Shown: positions 12,501-23,164 of the stretch, piece after piece
Numbering within the stretch: position 1 is the first letter of the stretch
How the letters are laid out: the number at the start of each line of letters is the position of its first letter
Translations under genes and position numbers: made by a program
NCBI RefSeq assembly: GCF_000264905.1
Contig: NW_006763143.1
Location: 543,224-607,223 of the forward strand
From: Stereum hirsutum FP-91666 SS1
Lineage: Eukaryota > Basidiomycota > Agaricomycetes > Russulales > Stereaceae
Length of the DNA stretch: 64,000 nt
Direction of reading: 5' to 3'
Notes under the pieces: generated by a model
The model's input: the letters and a program-made list of their open reading frames with translations, nothing else
Told to the model about the DNA's origin: nothing
Database searches by the model: none

Positions 12501-13504
12501 TCACTTGCTGCTAGAGGAGTTACCGGCGACGTCGTCCCGTTTATGAAACAGATCCATACCGAAAGGCTCCCATACGCTGACAGGCGGAGGGATCCTCAAC
12601 GCCGGATTGACACTCGGGTCAGTATTCCACTTAAGACTATCATGCCCACACGACACCGCACCCTCCTGAACCACCTTCACCCCATGCCCGCTCTTCCTTC
12701 CCTTCATGACCTCCACCTCCCCCACACTCATCACATCCGACTCCCTCCAAATAACTAACGGCGACTCCATATCCTCATAATCCACCATAATACCCGGATC
12801 CAGCTCATGCTTATTCCTCAAGTAGTTGTCCTTCGTCACGACATGATGTATCACCCCTCCCACCGAGAACGCCCCCTCGAATACCGGAGCCATCCCATCC
12901 TCCACGCTCCCCTGATGATGCACCATAATCCTCGCCCAGCCCTCTCCCTGCGGCCCCGGACTTCCCATCTTCACCCTCGCCGCATCGACCCTCATTCGCT
13001 CAGAGGACGCATGTTCGGGCACGACATCTCCATAGTATGCCTTCACGTTCTCGCGGAGGAGAGGTTCGGTATGTGAGATGACGGAGTCGCCGGACTCGGT
13101 GTTCGTGTAGTATGCGATTCGGGCGGAGGGGTGGATGAGGTGGTCGTTCGGGCGGAGATGGAGACGGTAGGTTTGACCGAAGGCGGAGAGGGTGAGGCGG
13201 AGAGAGTCGCTGTGGCGGAGGGTAGTACGGGGTAGTGGTGGTGCGGTGAGCGCACGGACGTCTATTGAACGTGAGGTAGGTGTGCGTGGTAGGATCTCGA
13301 GAGCGTGGGTGACGGGGTGGTCTATGCGTCGTATTGGACGTGGAGGTGCACTTGAAGCAAAAACTAAAGCACATAGTCAACATCAGCGATGCAGACCGGA
13401 GTGGAAAAGACCGGAGTGGAAAGGCACGCACCGAAAGCATTTGGAATGCAAGCTACGACAATAAATAAAACGGCCAGCGCGTGAAGATTGTGAAACGGTA
13501 TCAT
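9556..13504 (-). CDS. Membrane-anchored ADAM metalloprotease (disintegrin/metalloprotease)
   Basis: Thirteen exons on the minus strand: 13504-13432, 13363-12505, 12452-12401, 12337-12227, 12170-12118, 12053-11747, 11675-11670, 11608-11470, 11408-10998, 10912-10701, 10633-10543, 10462-10099, 9739-9556; 953 residues. Order: hydrophobic signal peptide (1-25), prodomain ending in a VSCGHD cysteine-switch-like motif, reprolysin-type protease with HEIGHNFGAIHD (zinc ligands H476, H480, H486), a Cys-rich disintegrin region (MCGNGIVEEGEDCDPG), a further Cys-rich segment, one membrane span (about 750-771) and a Ser/Gly-rich cytoplasmic tail. ADAMs are secretory-pathway or surface sheddases; fungal substrates are largely unknown. 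The third zinc His and following Asp come from a 6-nt exon. The last exon follows a 359 nt intron whose donor GTGAGT contains a stop, so retention would end the protein early. Confidence 0.9.
11670..11675 (-). other. 6-nt microexon of the ADAM gene encoding the third zinc ligand (His-Asp)
   Basis: On the minus strand CACGAT is flanked by a 71 nt intron (11746-11676; GTGAGT donor, TACTAAT branch-point-like sequence, TTATCAG acceptor) and a 61 nt intron (11669-11609; GTAAGG donor, TGTAG acceptor). It supplies His-Asp of HEIGHNFGAI-HD and joins to CVSGCNET. Without it the metzincin motif would lack its third histidine. Confidence 0.85.
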
Positions 13505-14613
13505 GATGTATCCAAGAAAGTGAAAGAAAGAATAGAACGGAGATGCAACGAATGAACGAGGGCCGGCCTTTAGTCGCAGCGGTCGAGAGATATAAGGACC
13601 GCTGGCGCGCAGAGGACGAGCGAGGACTGCACCTGGCGAAGACGAAAGCGAAGGGAACGGTGCAGCTGGCGAAGAGCAAGCGCACTCAGATCAAATTCAT
13701 TCGGTAGCCAGTTGATAGATCTCCTGCTCGGCGACGCAGCAACGGCAGTGCAACGACGACCTCTTCTCTCCCGTTGCGCTGGGCTCTAGTACTCGTCGCA
13801 AGGTCTATTCCTGTCTACACCCGGCGCCGAGAATACCGAGTGGGTCGAAAGACGTTAGGTATATGACGTTCAGGAAGGGTTGTTCAGCGAGTTATTCGGC
13901 CCTCCGACGTCCTTGGCTTTAGGCTGGCTGAAACAGTCGGGAAAAATCAAAGATACGAGCGTGAGCGGCGAGCACAACTTTCTTGATTGACGCTCAGTAA
14001 CTACGTCGATCACCGCTTGCTGGGCCACTGTGGCGCCTCGACTCAAACCTGAACGCCCATGTTCTACTCTCCGTACGCTGTCCATGAGGGCCACTTCTGT
14101 CGAGCTCGGGCAACCAATCCTCTTCTAAATCTGTCTGCAAAGCTTGCAGCGAGTTTTCTCAGAGGCCAAGATCTCAATGCCAAGGGTTAGCCAAGGGCTT
14201 TGCACTCTGGCCTGGGAGGTCATCGTGTCTCTTCTGCTTCAGACCTGCACCACCGGAGAGCGAGTGTCTTGTCCTTTTGGCTGGAAAGGTTCCTTCCTAG
14301 GTCACTCATTTACCATCTCACCACTGTTTTGCCATTCTTATATGCCAATAAAAAAGAGACTATATTGAAAATCAGCGTCTTTGGGCTGGGTCCATCGACC
14401 TGCCACTCGCGGTACAGTCATGTTCTTTTTCAGCTTCTAAACAATAGGTCTACCTCTAAATCTATCGACAGGGCATATGATAGCTCACCCTGTTTAAACG
14501 GCACTGGCACCCTTGTCCTACCCTTGCCCTTACACTTTCCGAGTCAGCTCCCTTCTTCTCGATTTTCGCTTGCACTCGAAGGACACATTAGCGAACCGTT
14601 CTGGATCCTTAGG
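13505..14613. other. Intergenic; presumed ADAM promoter side, nothing recognised
   Basis: Several short frames on both strands show no domain, repeat or codon pattern that I can support. The part next to 13504 should hold the ADAM promoter. Confidence 0.45.
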
Positions 14614-14711
14614 ATGTCCATCTGCTATGGCATCGTCGATGATACAGACTCGACTATCCGGTACTTCGGTATGCTAGACCCGTCTCTCCTGGAGATGGGG
14701 GATGAATTCAT
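14614..14711 (+). pseudogene. Decayed copy of the first exon of the downstream membrane-protein gene
   Basis: The reading MSICYGIVDDTDSTIRYFGM followed by LDPS parallels MSTYVIVDDIDPTIQYSAM followed by LDPS, the first exon of the gene at 16351. It ends at a GTGAGTGAG donor-like site. I could not find matching later exons between here and 16350, so it looks like a truncated tandem copy. The similarity is short and was judged by eye. Confidence 0.45.
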
Positions 14712-16350
14712 AGTGAGTGAGTCGCTTGATTCGTTCGTATTTGTCTTGGGAAGGTAGAAGTCTGAGCTGGCTCTACCATGGTCCAAATTGACCCCTTCAA
14801 TCTTTTGAAGGCCTCGCAAGTAGTACTTCGAGTTGCTCTGGATAGTAGAGATACTGACGACATATTTTCCGGGTTGTAAATCATGATGAGGCTTATATGA
14901 ATGTTGTACGTTCCGCCGCTCTCGGATGACGAGTTTTGGAAACGGAGGTTTGTGGTATCATAGCATAGTATATACACATGCATCAAGCCATTGTGGACGG
15001 GTGTCATCTGTCGTGCTCTCTCCTGAGGAATGTGGCATTCTGTCAAGCTCGGAGTTCTTGTGGAATATGACTATGATGATCCCAAACCCATAAGTAAGTT
15101 GCAAAGTGGTAGGATTAGATCGAACAGGTCGGACGGGTTGTCCTGTCGCATTTCGAGACTAAGTAGACCCACGAATTGACTCTGAACATATCTAGTATAA
15201 TACCTCATGACTCTTTAGTTGGCAACCCATCTATATAGGCAACCAGAAATAGGGGTGGACGATGTGGCGCCTTGCGCAACTTGAAAGATCGCACCAGTGC
15301 CACTCGGTTGATGCCGGCCGTAGCCATGGACTAGCATGGACTGTGGCGGAGCACTCATCTTCTTTTTCCTGCTCCGTATCACTTTCCCTGAAAAGTTGCT
15401 ACGTCCCCGATCTCCTCATGCGAGTTTATGATGTGGCATCCATGGTAGCGATATTATATGTTGAACTCACGCTCACAGTTGGCATTATGGTCACACCACT
15501 GCTTTTCGTTTGGTTGCACGACGACTGTGTTTCGACCCGGCCCCCCGTCTCAAGCTACGGCGACATATCCTGTCATATCTCTTGATTTCCAGTGATAAAA
15601 CTGGTCATTGAACTCTTCTCAGAGATACTCCTGTCAGGTGCGCTGTCTGGATGCCAACGTTTGTCAACCGTCAGGGACGCGATGAACACTGCGTCTTTGC
15701 TCTCAGGATTTGGGATAAGCTTCGTACACTACCATGTTCCATCCAAAGGGTGCTCTGATATGCTCTTTGCTGATTGGCCGAAGTACACCCTTACTGCTGG
15801 ACATGTGATCTCTCTATCATCAGTGATCGTTGATCTTCTCCAGGTACAAGGACGACACAAGGCTCCTTGAATGTCGATGTCGATATCCATTCGTTGGAAG
15901 GATTATCTCGACGAACTGTATGTTTCACTGGTCTTCCTTTAGAACTACCTCGTTGGGTCAAGAGACAGCTATCCCGCTGAGCAAAAACCTATCTTCACTT
16001 CCTTCGTTCTGGTGCATCAAGCTCAACTTTTGCTCGATGATTGCATCAATCTTGGCCCCAGTCTTCCGAAAGGCTCATGTTCGTCTGCCTGCCAAAAGTC
16101 CTCTGACTTCGTCACCATTTATATGCCCGACACGGAACCGACATCATATCAGGGTCTTCACCCTGAACATAGAGCCTTTTTCCCAGCACATTCGAGCATC
16201 TCTCACACGGCGATTGATGTCCCGTAGTTTGCCATTTAAACAGCAGCATTCATCCTTCGCGTGAGTACCAGCGCCTCTGTGATCTACCTTCTCCATCTGC
16301 TAACACTGATCCTCTGTTCTAACGGACAGTAATATCACTCTTAGACTACA
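14712..16350. other. Intergenic; no confident gene
   Basis: There are several unrelated short frames, for example 15830-16264, but no recognisable domain and no consistent exon chain. It may contain further eroded parts of the duplicated membrane-protein gene and the promoter of the intact copy. Confidence 0.4.
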
Positions 16351-18096
16351 ATGTCGACCTATGTCATTGTCGACGATATCGACCCTACCATACAATACTC
16401 TGCAATGCTCGACCCATCATCTTCTCAAAATGGCGGATGGTCTCATGGCTCTGGTGTGTCGCTTTTCCTATCTATCTTATGTCAAAACTATATTGGGAGA
16501 TGCTAAGACTTGACTTTGCCTTCCTCGTAGGCGTTCGCCTTAACCCGCTCAACCCTTCATCAAGCGTGACGTACTCAGCGGAACCTGGTCTTCCAGAGTC
16601 TCTGACGTTTGAATTTTCTGGTGCGTTGGATATTACTTTAGACGTACATGCCGTCGTCGAACCAACCTTTCGATACGATTCAGGGTCCCAGATCTCCGTC
16701 ATCTCGAAAATCCCCATCAACACCGATATGAATAACGCGACCACGAACGTCAACTTCTCTATAGACAGCACCGTCGTCTACTCCACCACCTGTGTCACAA
16801 ACAACCAATGGCAAACGCACGTGCCCATATTCACCTCCGACCGACTTTCGGAAGGCAATCACACGCTCGAAATCTCCATATCGCCAGAACACGAAAACTC
16901 TGAGGACATCGCTGGGTCGAGCTTTCAACTGGACTACCTCATCTACGAGGCAACAGTCAATTCGACCATCGCCAATTCGACAACATCGTGGGTTTTCGTC
17001 GACGACAGCAATCCGTTCATTTCGTACTCGGTGGGCGATTGGAGTACGCCGGGCACGACGGTCTGGGTGCCTAGCACCTCCCTCACGCTGGACGCAGTCA
17101 CTCTGAACCGCACCTTGACGGCCTCCACAGCCCCTGGTGCAACGATGTATCTGGAGTTCACTGGTGCGAACCATTTTTCGCTACCGCAAGACGCGCCTCG
17201 CAATTGACTGTTCTTGCTTTCACTCAGGAACTGCGATTGAAGCGTATGGAATGGTCCCGTACGCCCTCTCAGATGATTTAGATGCCGTCCTCTCCTACAG
17301 CATAGACGGTCGTGCTCCATCGAACGTGTCCATCCCATCAAGCACCAAGTCGTTTCCGCTGTACAACTGGCTCTTCATTCAAGAATCAGGCTCGACAGGG
17401 ACGGATCCAGACGAAAGCCACAGCCTCGAGATCACCGTCTTCGAAGCCAACACGTTTTACCTGGATTATATCGTCGTTTCTTCCCCGAAAGCTTTTGTCG
17501 CACAAAACCTTCCCACTCATAGCTCTACGACGACGAGCTCGAGCTTAAGCTCACATGGTACGGCCGTATCGACTCCGTCGAGCTCCGTTGAACAGGCGAA
17601 GTCGAGCAGCAGTCGTGTGGGGAAGATAGTGGGGCCCGTCGTTGCAGCAGTTGCCGTCTTGGTGGGAATGGTGTTCGTCATCATCTTCCTGCGCCGCAGA
17701 AGACCGAGAGCAGCTCTCTCGAACTCTACGGACCCTCTCACGTCGGTTCGACATCGCAGCCAGCATAGTGCGTACTTTTACGTTCTCCGAGAATATGGAT
17801 TTATACTGGCATACTAAATTCATCTTACTCTCTTCGAAGACTCGACCCAGATCACTCCATTCACCTCCTTCTACGACTCCGACGTCTCCTATACAGAGCG
17901 TACACCACAGCGCTTTGGCAAGGGATTCGGACAAGACATGACCCAATCCTTTGATTCCCAGGGGCTGACGCCCACGCCCACATCACCGTCATCGTTGAGG
18001 GACATACGTGCCACACCGCGGCAGCCAGACGAAACTCAGACGTTTGTGGGGAGCATGTTGACAGCGGCACCGCCTCCGAGCTATCATGCATATTAG
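16351..18096 (+). CDS. Single-pass membrane protein of a basidiomycete family, function unknown
   Basis: Four exons (16351-16453, 16531-17163, 17228-17767, 17840-18096) give 510 residues. The N-terminal part carries YVIVDDIDPTIQYS, and a related stretch, WVFVDDSNPFISYSVGDW, occurs again later, suggesting two tandem galactose-binding-like beta domains. Asn-X-Ser/Thr sites are frequent, as in extracellular domains. A Ser/Thr-rich stalk is followed by one membrane span (VGPVVAAVAVLVGMVFVIIF), a basic stop-transfer RRRRPR and a Pro/Ser-rich tail ending PPPSYHAY. There is no classical N-terminal signal peptide. The architecture resembles many uncharacterised Agaricomycete proteins; I cannot assign a function. 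Confidence 0.75.
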
Positions 18097-20031
18097 TTCG
18101 ACGTTCCGTGTTGACATTTTTCGATTTCGTTCTCAGCTAGGTCCCGTGTTATTTGGACTTGTACTTATGGTTGTTGTATGTATCAACAGACGACTTTCTC
18201 TTCTCCTCTCCTCTCCTCGTCAATCCTACTGTTGACACGAAAGAATCAGAGACTGAAAAAAGAAATATACCACGGAAGGTGCTCGGAGACTCACAACTGG
18301 ACCCTGTCACTACCGCCGAGAGTGTCGTGGTTGTTAATCGCTGCAGAGCACGCTCCAGTTACTCTGTGACCGTATGCCTTCTCGACCCTTCGTCTTGCAG
18401 CCTAGGCTTGCCACGTTGCAGTCGAAGGACAGACCAAGAGTCGCTATGTCAGTGATTGAAACAACCCACCACACAACTTTTCAAGATGATTATTTCTCCA
18501 AAGTCCTCTCATATAATTGACGTCGAGCTCAGGTCGCTGGTTGTCCTCCCAAATGGGCCAATGGCAGAGCGTCGTACGTTAGCCCCTGAGATCCCGACGG
18601 TAGGCGGAACAACGCTGCGTCGTTGAACAGTGCGCAGCAAGTTGAACATACCTCGTCAACGCTCATCCATAATATCGTATATTCCTAATTTGTAAGTATA
18701 CCTCGACCGTCTCTACCTCTAGTCCATAGTGCAATTCCCTCGTAGGTTTCTGATCACCTCACAGCTGTGCGAATGCATACGCATGTCGAGCGATGATCGT
18801 GAGATGAGATGCACCATACCCGTCCGACGTCCGTATTGCTATGTGCGCCACAAGGCTCTTGGCGTTACCACTAGCAGTATCAACGGAAGTCGGAAGATAG
18901 GACAGGACAGGACGAGACTCGGAAGGGACAGAAAAAACATACCGATACCGCATGCAAGTAGTTATGTTACTGTTACTTCCCTTGAATGTTTTCGAGCGAG
19001 GCCTAGGATTGACCTCCATGTGTTCGGCGACGACGACGAGGCTGAATTAAATCTTCGACTCGAATTTCCGTATCCTGTATCGCGTGCCCCTCTGAATGAT
19101 TCAGACGGATGAAAGAACTTGAAATGCCCAGCCTGAGGCCACGAACAATTGTGGTGGATACTGCAACAATCAAAATGGACTCTTACAACGTCTGGATCAC
19201 TGTAACGAAGAGAAACAAACAAACATACGTATCGCCTCATATCGCCCGCCCGATCGAAGACACAGATGGAAACAAGAGATGACGACGCCAAGAGGATGCA
19301 TGCACATGTACGGATGAGCCAATTGTGCTTCATTGACGACGCGTGCTTCCCGGCGGCATGTACATTCTTCGCTCGTCATCCATCTCCAGTGCAATCCTTC
19401 TACATACACATCATCCTCACAAACTCGAGTCTCACGCATCAATCAATTTTTTGTTCAAGTTGCAAGGTCGTTCTGAGTTCCTAAACCACCATCGCATTCA
19501 GAGCTCACTATCAGCACGTAGCAGCACGCCTAGTTACAAAGGCAAGCAAACACGCGAAAAAAAAGAAAAGAGAAAAAGACGGATCCCCCATTGACTCATT
19601 GACGACGACCCCCAACCCATCCATCCATCCATCAGAAGCTCGGTAGCTAGGGTGACTGGCTGACTGGCGTTGTATTGTATCCGAGCTCCGAGGCCATGCC
19701 GAGGGTGAAAGGAGAGAGAGAGAGCAAAGGGAAAGGTAAAACGGAAAAGAGGGAGGGAGGAAAGAGGAAAAAACAACAACAAAGAAGAAAAGGTGGGGGT
19801 GGTATAACGAGGACAAACAAAGAACATAAACCGCACTGCGATAAATTAACTGTCCATCCTCAAAAAGCAAAACGAACAGCCTGTAAAAGCGTAACTCCGA
19901 CCCGACCTCAAACCGAAAGAACCGAACCGAACCACGACATGTACAGATCCTACACCGTCATCTCATTACTGCAGCAGCGACATCAAAACGGAACCGAGAG
20001 AGAACAAAGGAAAGCAGAGCGAAAGAAGCGC
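18097..20031. other. Intergenic; no gene, includes a CATC microsatellite
   Basis: This lies between converging 3' ends. A short (CATC)n tract lies at about 19617-19634 and A/G-rich tracts at 19550-19590 and 19700-19800. Open frames here are low-complexity by-products of those tracts. Confidence 0.45.
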
Positions 20032-21476
20032 TTAGTACATCTCGCGCGAGAGGAGCGACCTCCTTCCGCCCTTCTGCTTGTTCCCGCCCTTGCCCGCGTT
20101 CTTGCCGGTAGAGGCAGCAGCGGACGAAGAGGCAGCGGCAGCAGCGCCCGATGTCGCAGAAGAGGCGGCAGAGGCGGCAGAGCCGGATGCAGCGGCGCCG
20201 TTACCGCCGACGGTGAACTATCAAATTTCCAAACAAAGGGGAAACGTCAGGATCACACAAGACAGAAGGTAGATCAATCAATCAAGGGGAAAGGGGTACG
20301 CACGTAGACCTGGTCGTCGCAAGAACCGTGCTGGGCAATAGCGACAAGGACAGGCTGATGGTTAGCCGCCGAGTTGATCGACGCCATCCTATACGTTCCC
20401 GCGGGCAATCCACCGGTCACATCGACGCTAACCGCACCGTTCACAGCCGCTCCATCGACACCCTTGAAGAACGCGAACTTGGTCGGGTCCGTCGGCGTCG
20501 TCTGGGTGAGCGAGTCGAGCTGTTCGATGACGATATGTGTGTGTCCGACGATGTTGCCCTGGGCGTTGACCTGTTGGGGAGCGGAGTAGTAGTTCGAGGC
20601 GGCGTTGACGAAGTTGCCCGTCTCGAGGTTCGAGACGGCCATGGTGACGGTGAAGTCCTGGTTGGCGGCGATCGTGTCGAGGTTCTTCGGGTTCGTGAAT
20701 TTACTTGACGGGATGTTGGTCGAGGCGGCGATAACACCTGTCAATGTGCGAATGCGGATGCGAACAGAAAAAAGATGCGATCTATCAATAAAACTGTACG
20801 CGACGAGGAACAAAGGCGCTCATGCAACGGGTAAAGCGGGAACCCAAAACAGATTGACAGTTGGAATGCAGAGCACGTACCCATAGGAGCGGGATTGCAG
20901 GATCCGGTGGTGATCTGCTGGCCGTTCGTGATGGGGAGGTTGGAGACGGTCGCACAGAAGTTAATGAAGTTGTTCGTCGAGGTCAACGACGCGACCTGGC
21001 CGGCCGTAGCGTTCTGCTGGCCATCGAGAGCGAAACCAGTGGCGATGACCGACTGGTCGAGAGCTAAAGATACGAAAAGCGTGAGATCAGGAACGCGCGC
21101 GAAACCGAAAAGAGGTAAGGAACGTACTCGTTGAGGCCTGGTCACCACCCGAGGTCGAGGAAGCTCCACCGTTGTTGTTGTTGTTTCCACCCTTTGCGTT
21201 TGCGGCGGCAGCGGCAGATGCAGAGGCCGAAGCAGCTGCAGCCGATGAGGAAGCAGCAGCAGCAGCGGCCGCGCCCCCGTTGTTGTTGTTGTTACCACCC
21301 TGGTTGGCGTTGCCCTGACCGTTGGCGTTGGCACCCTTGCCACCACCGAAACCGCCCTTGCCACCCTGTCTGGAGGCGAGACCGGAGAAGTCGCGAGCGA
21401 CGGCGGCGGCGGTAGCTTGCTCGGCAAGCATGGGGAGAAGGAAGACGAGGGAGGTGAACGCGGCAGTGAACTTCAT
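20032..21476 (-). CDS. Secreted Ala/Ser/Asn-rich protein with conserved core, function unknown
   Basis: Four exons (21476-21128, 21063-20881, 20737-20304, 20217-20032) give 383 residues. A signal peptide (about 1-24) precedes a Gly/Asn/Gln-rich stretch with two poly-Asn runs and poly-Ala/Ser. Then comes a folded core of about 200 residues (LDQSVIATGFALDG through QPVLVAIAQHGSC). It ends in a second Ala/Ser-rich region and the basic tail GGRRSLLSREMY. Codons are strongly biased to C-ending forms (GTC, ATC, AAC), more than most neighbours, which suggests high expression. I know this layout only from uncharacterised extracellular fungal proteins; there are no catalytic motifs. The low-complexity ends may be cell-wall or matrix interacting (inference). 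Confidence 0.8.
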
Positions 21477-21917
21477 GATGGAAATGAAAGGGTTGGAAGG
21501 GAAGGAATCAAGGCTTCACAGAAGTCGAAATGAACGAAAGAGTGGGGTGAAGGGATCCTGAAACTAGAGATGGGTTTGTTAGTTGGTATGTTTTAGACAA
21601 GTAAACTGTGCCTTACAGAAAGAAAGAGACAAAGCAGCGCTGCTGCGTGAAAGAGAAAAGGCGAGGTGGTGGTGGAAGGGGAGTAAGAAACTGCCAAGGA
21701 CAAAGCGCGGGAGATGGCGTTTATAAGGGGCAGGCCGTATCGACCGGCAGCGTCGGCTAGCAACGGTTACGCTGATTCGCAGATGCTTTTGCTTGGGTAC
21801 CACACTCCAGGTTATCCACTAATTATAGAATCTTCGCTCTCAATTGGCCGCTAGTCAGTACCCTGGCGCTGATTGGCCCAAACATACGATGATGGTTGAT
21901 GAAGCACTGCAGGCAAC
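21477..21917. promoter_or_regulatory. Promoter region of the secreted Ala-rich protein gene
   Basis: On the minus strand a TATAAA lies at 21726-21721, about 245 nt upstream of the start codon, and two CCAAT boxes at 21876-21872 and 21847-21843. The rest of the 441 bp runs to the 3' end of the next minus-strand gene. The motifs are seen; function is inferred. Confidence 0.45.
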
Positions 21918-22717
21918 TCATATTCGACGCGACGATTCCCCTGCCGCCTTGTGCACAAACACCGCGAGAACATCTCCCTCCCTCACGACCTCCTGCCCCA
22001 CGTAGTCCCCCTGGGCTATTCTCGCAAGAACACCGTGTAGCCCAGCAACGTCTGCCAACACCGGCGTCCTCCCTTCGATGTCCATCGCGTCCTCCTCCTG
22101 AAGGCGTGTACTCCGACGCCGTCCCTGACTTGTATTATCTCTCGACGCCCTCCTCGGCCGGTTAGCTGGTGTGATGTGTGGCGGTGGGGTCCGTGCGTGT
22201 GATGATCCCCGGACAGGGCCCAGGAGAGAGGACGGGGGGAGGGGATCGTAGGCAGAAAGCGGTGAGGGATAGATGTGTGGGATCAAATTCTGGTGTGCGA
22301 GGTAGCGATAGATCACATCTGTCGGCAGCTGGCTGAAATCCAGCTGCGATGACTCGTATAACCCCATCAGTTTACTGTCTTGTCACCCGTCCGCGGAACA
22401 CCCAAGAGGCGAAAGACACTCACCAACGATTCCCGTGCCTCCTCCTCGCCCTCTGCTCCCCGGCGCGAACCCTGTGCTGTCCCAGCTCCATTCGCGTTCG
22501 CAACTAGAGTCGTCGCTGTCCCATCCACGCGCTTCCTCTTCACGCGCCCATCACCCTCTGCCTTGTCTGTTGCGTGACGCTTGCCACCGAGACCGGAGGC
22601 GCCGATGTAGGGCCTCTCGTCGTCGTTCATCTTCTTCCGGCTTTGTACGTTCCGTGGTTTCGTAGCAGAGCCGTGACCGCCATTGTTAGCAGAGGTAGAT
22701 GCTGTGGGGGGAGCCAT
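21918..22717 (-). CDS. SAP30-like protein (Sin3 histone deacetylase complex), probable
   Basis: Two exons (22717-22424, 22343-21918) give 239 residues. The N-terminal part is basic and Ser/Gly-rich (RKKMNDDERPYIGASGLGG, then a KRKR patch that could be a nuclear signal). The second exon opens with LDFSQLPTDVIYRYLAHQNL followed by IPHIYPSPLSAYDP. This resembles the Sin3-binding domain of SAP30, a small subunit that bridges Sin3 and the Rpd3-type deacetylase. The C-terminal part (LADVAGLHGVLARIAQ through VLAVFVHKAAG) is a predicted helix pair. The family call rests on the one motif block, so it is moderate. It is divergent from aro2 with 447 bp between start codons. Confidence 0.6.
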
Positions 22718-23164
22718 GATGATGGTGGTGAGACGAAAGCAAGTTGTACAAACCGTAAAACGCGTCTCGACTTGGGTCTCGACGCGCGACGCGTGACTGC
22801 GCTCGATGTGGCGCGGTTGCTGTTCTCAATATTTTTGCGCTTTGAATTTGCACGAGTCATTCCACTCATCCTCTTCAAACCACGACAAAGCAGATCTCCT
22901 TTCAGGCGCTGTCCCTGTAAGAGCGTTTGCTAACAAAGACATACTCATCGTACACTCCGTCAGTAATCTGCTCTATTCCGCGCCTAACGGCCCACTGACT
23001 GATCCATGGCGCTGTTCGCTTTATAAATCTCCTCCTTAACGCTCGGACCTACAACAGCTCATAAAAAAGCGACCGTCGAGTTCCATTTTGGCGCTCCCCA
23101 GCTAGCTATCCATCCAACGCATCACCGACTGTACATCTGAACGGTTGCTGTCACCCACTTCACG
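22718..23164. promoter_or_regulatory. Divergent promoter between the SAP30-like gene and aro2
   Basis: 447 bp between two start codons on opposite strands. I see CT-rich stretches near the aro2 start but no clear TATA box or known operator. Confidence 0.35.

Noticed and set aside
19511..20307. Overlapping frames on both strands rich in Lys/Gly or Phe/Leu
   Set aside because: Arise from A/G-rich tracts in the 3' flank of the secreted-protein gene.
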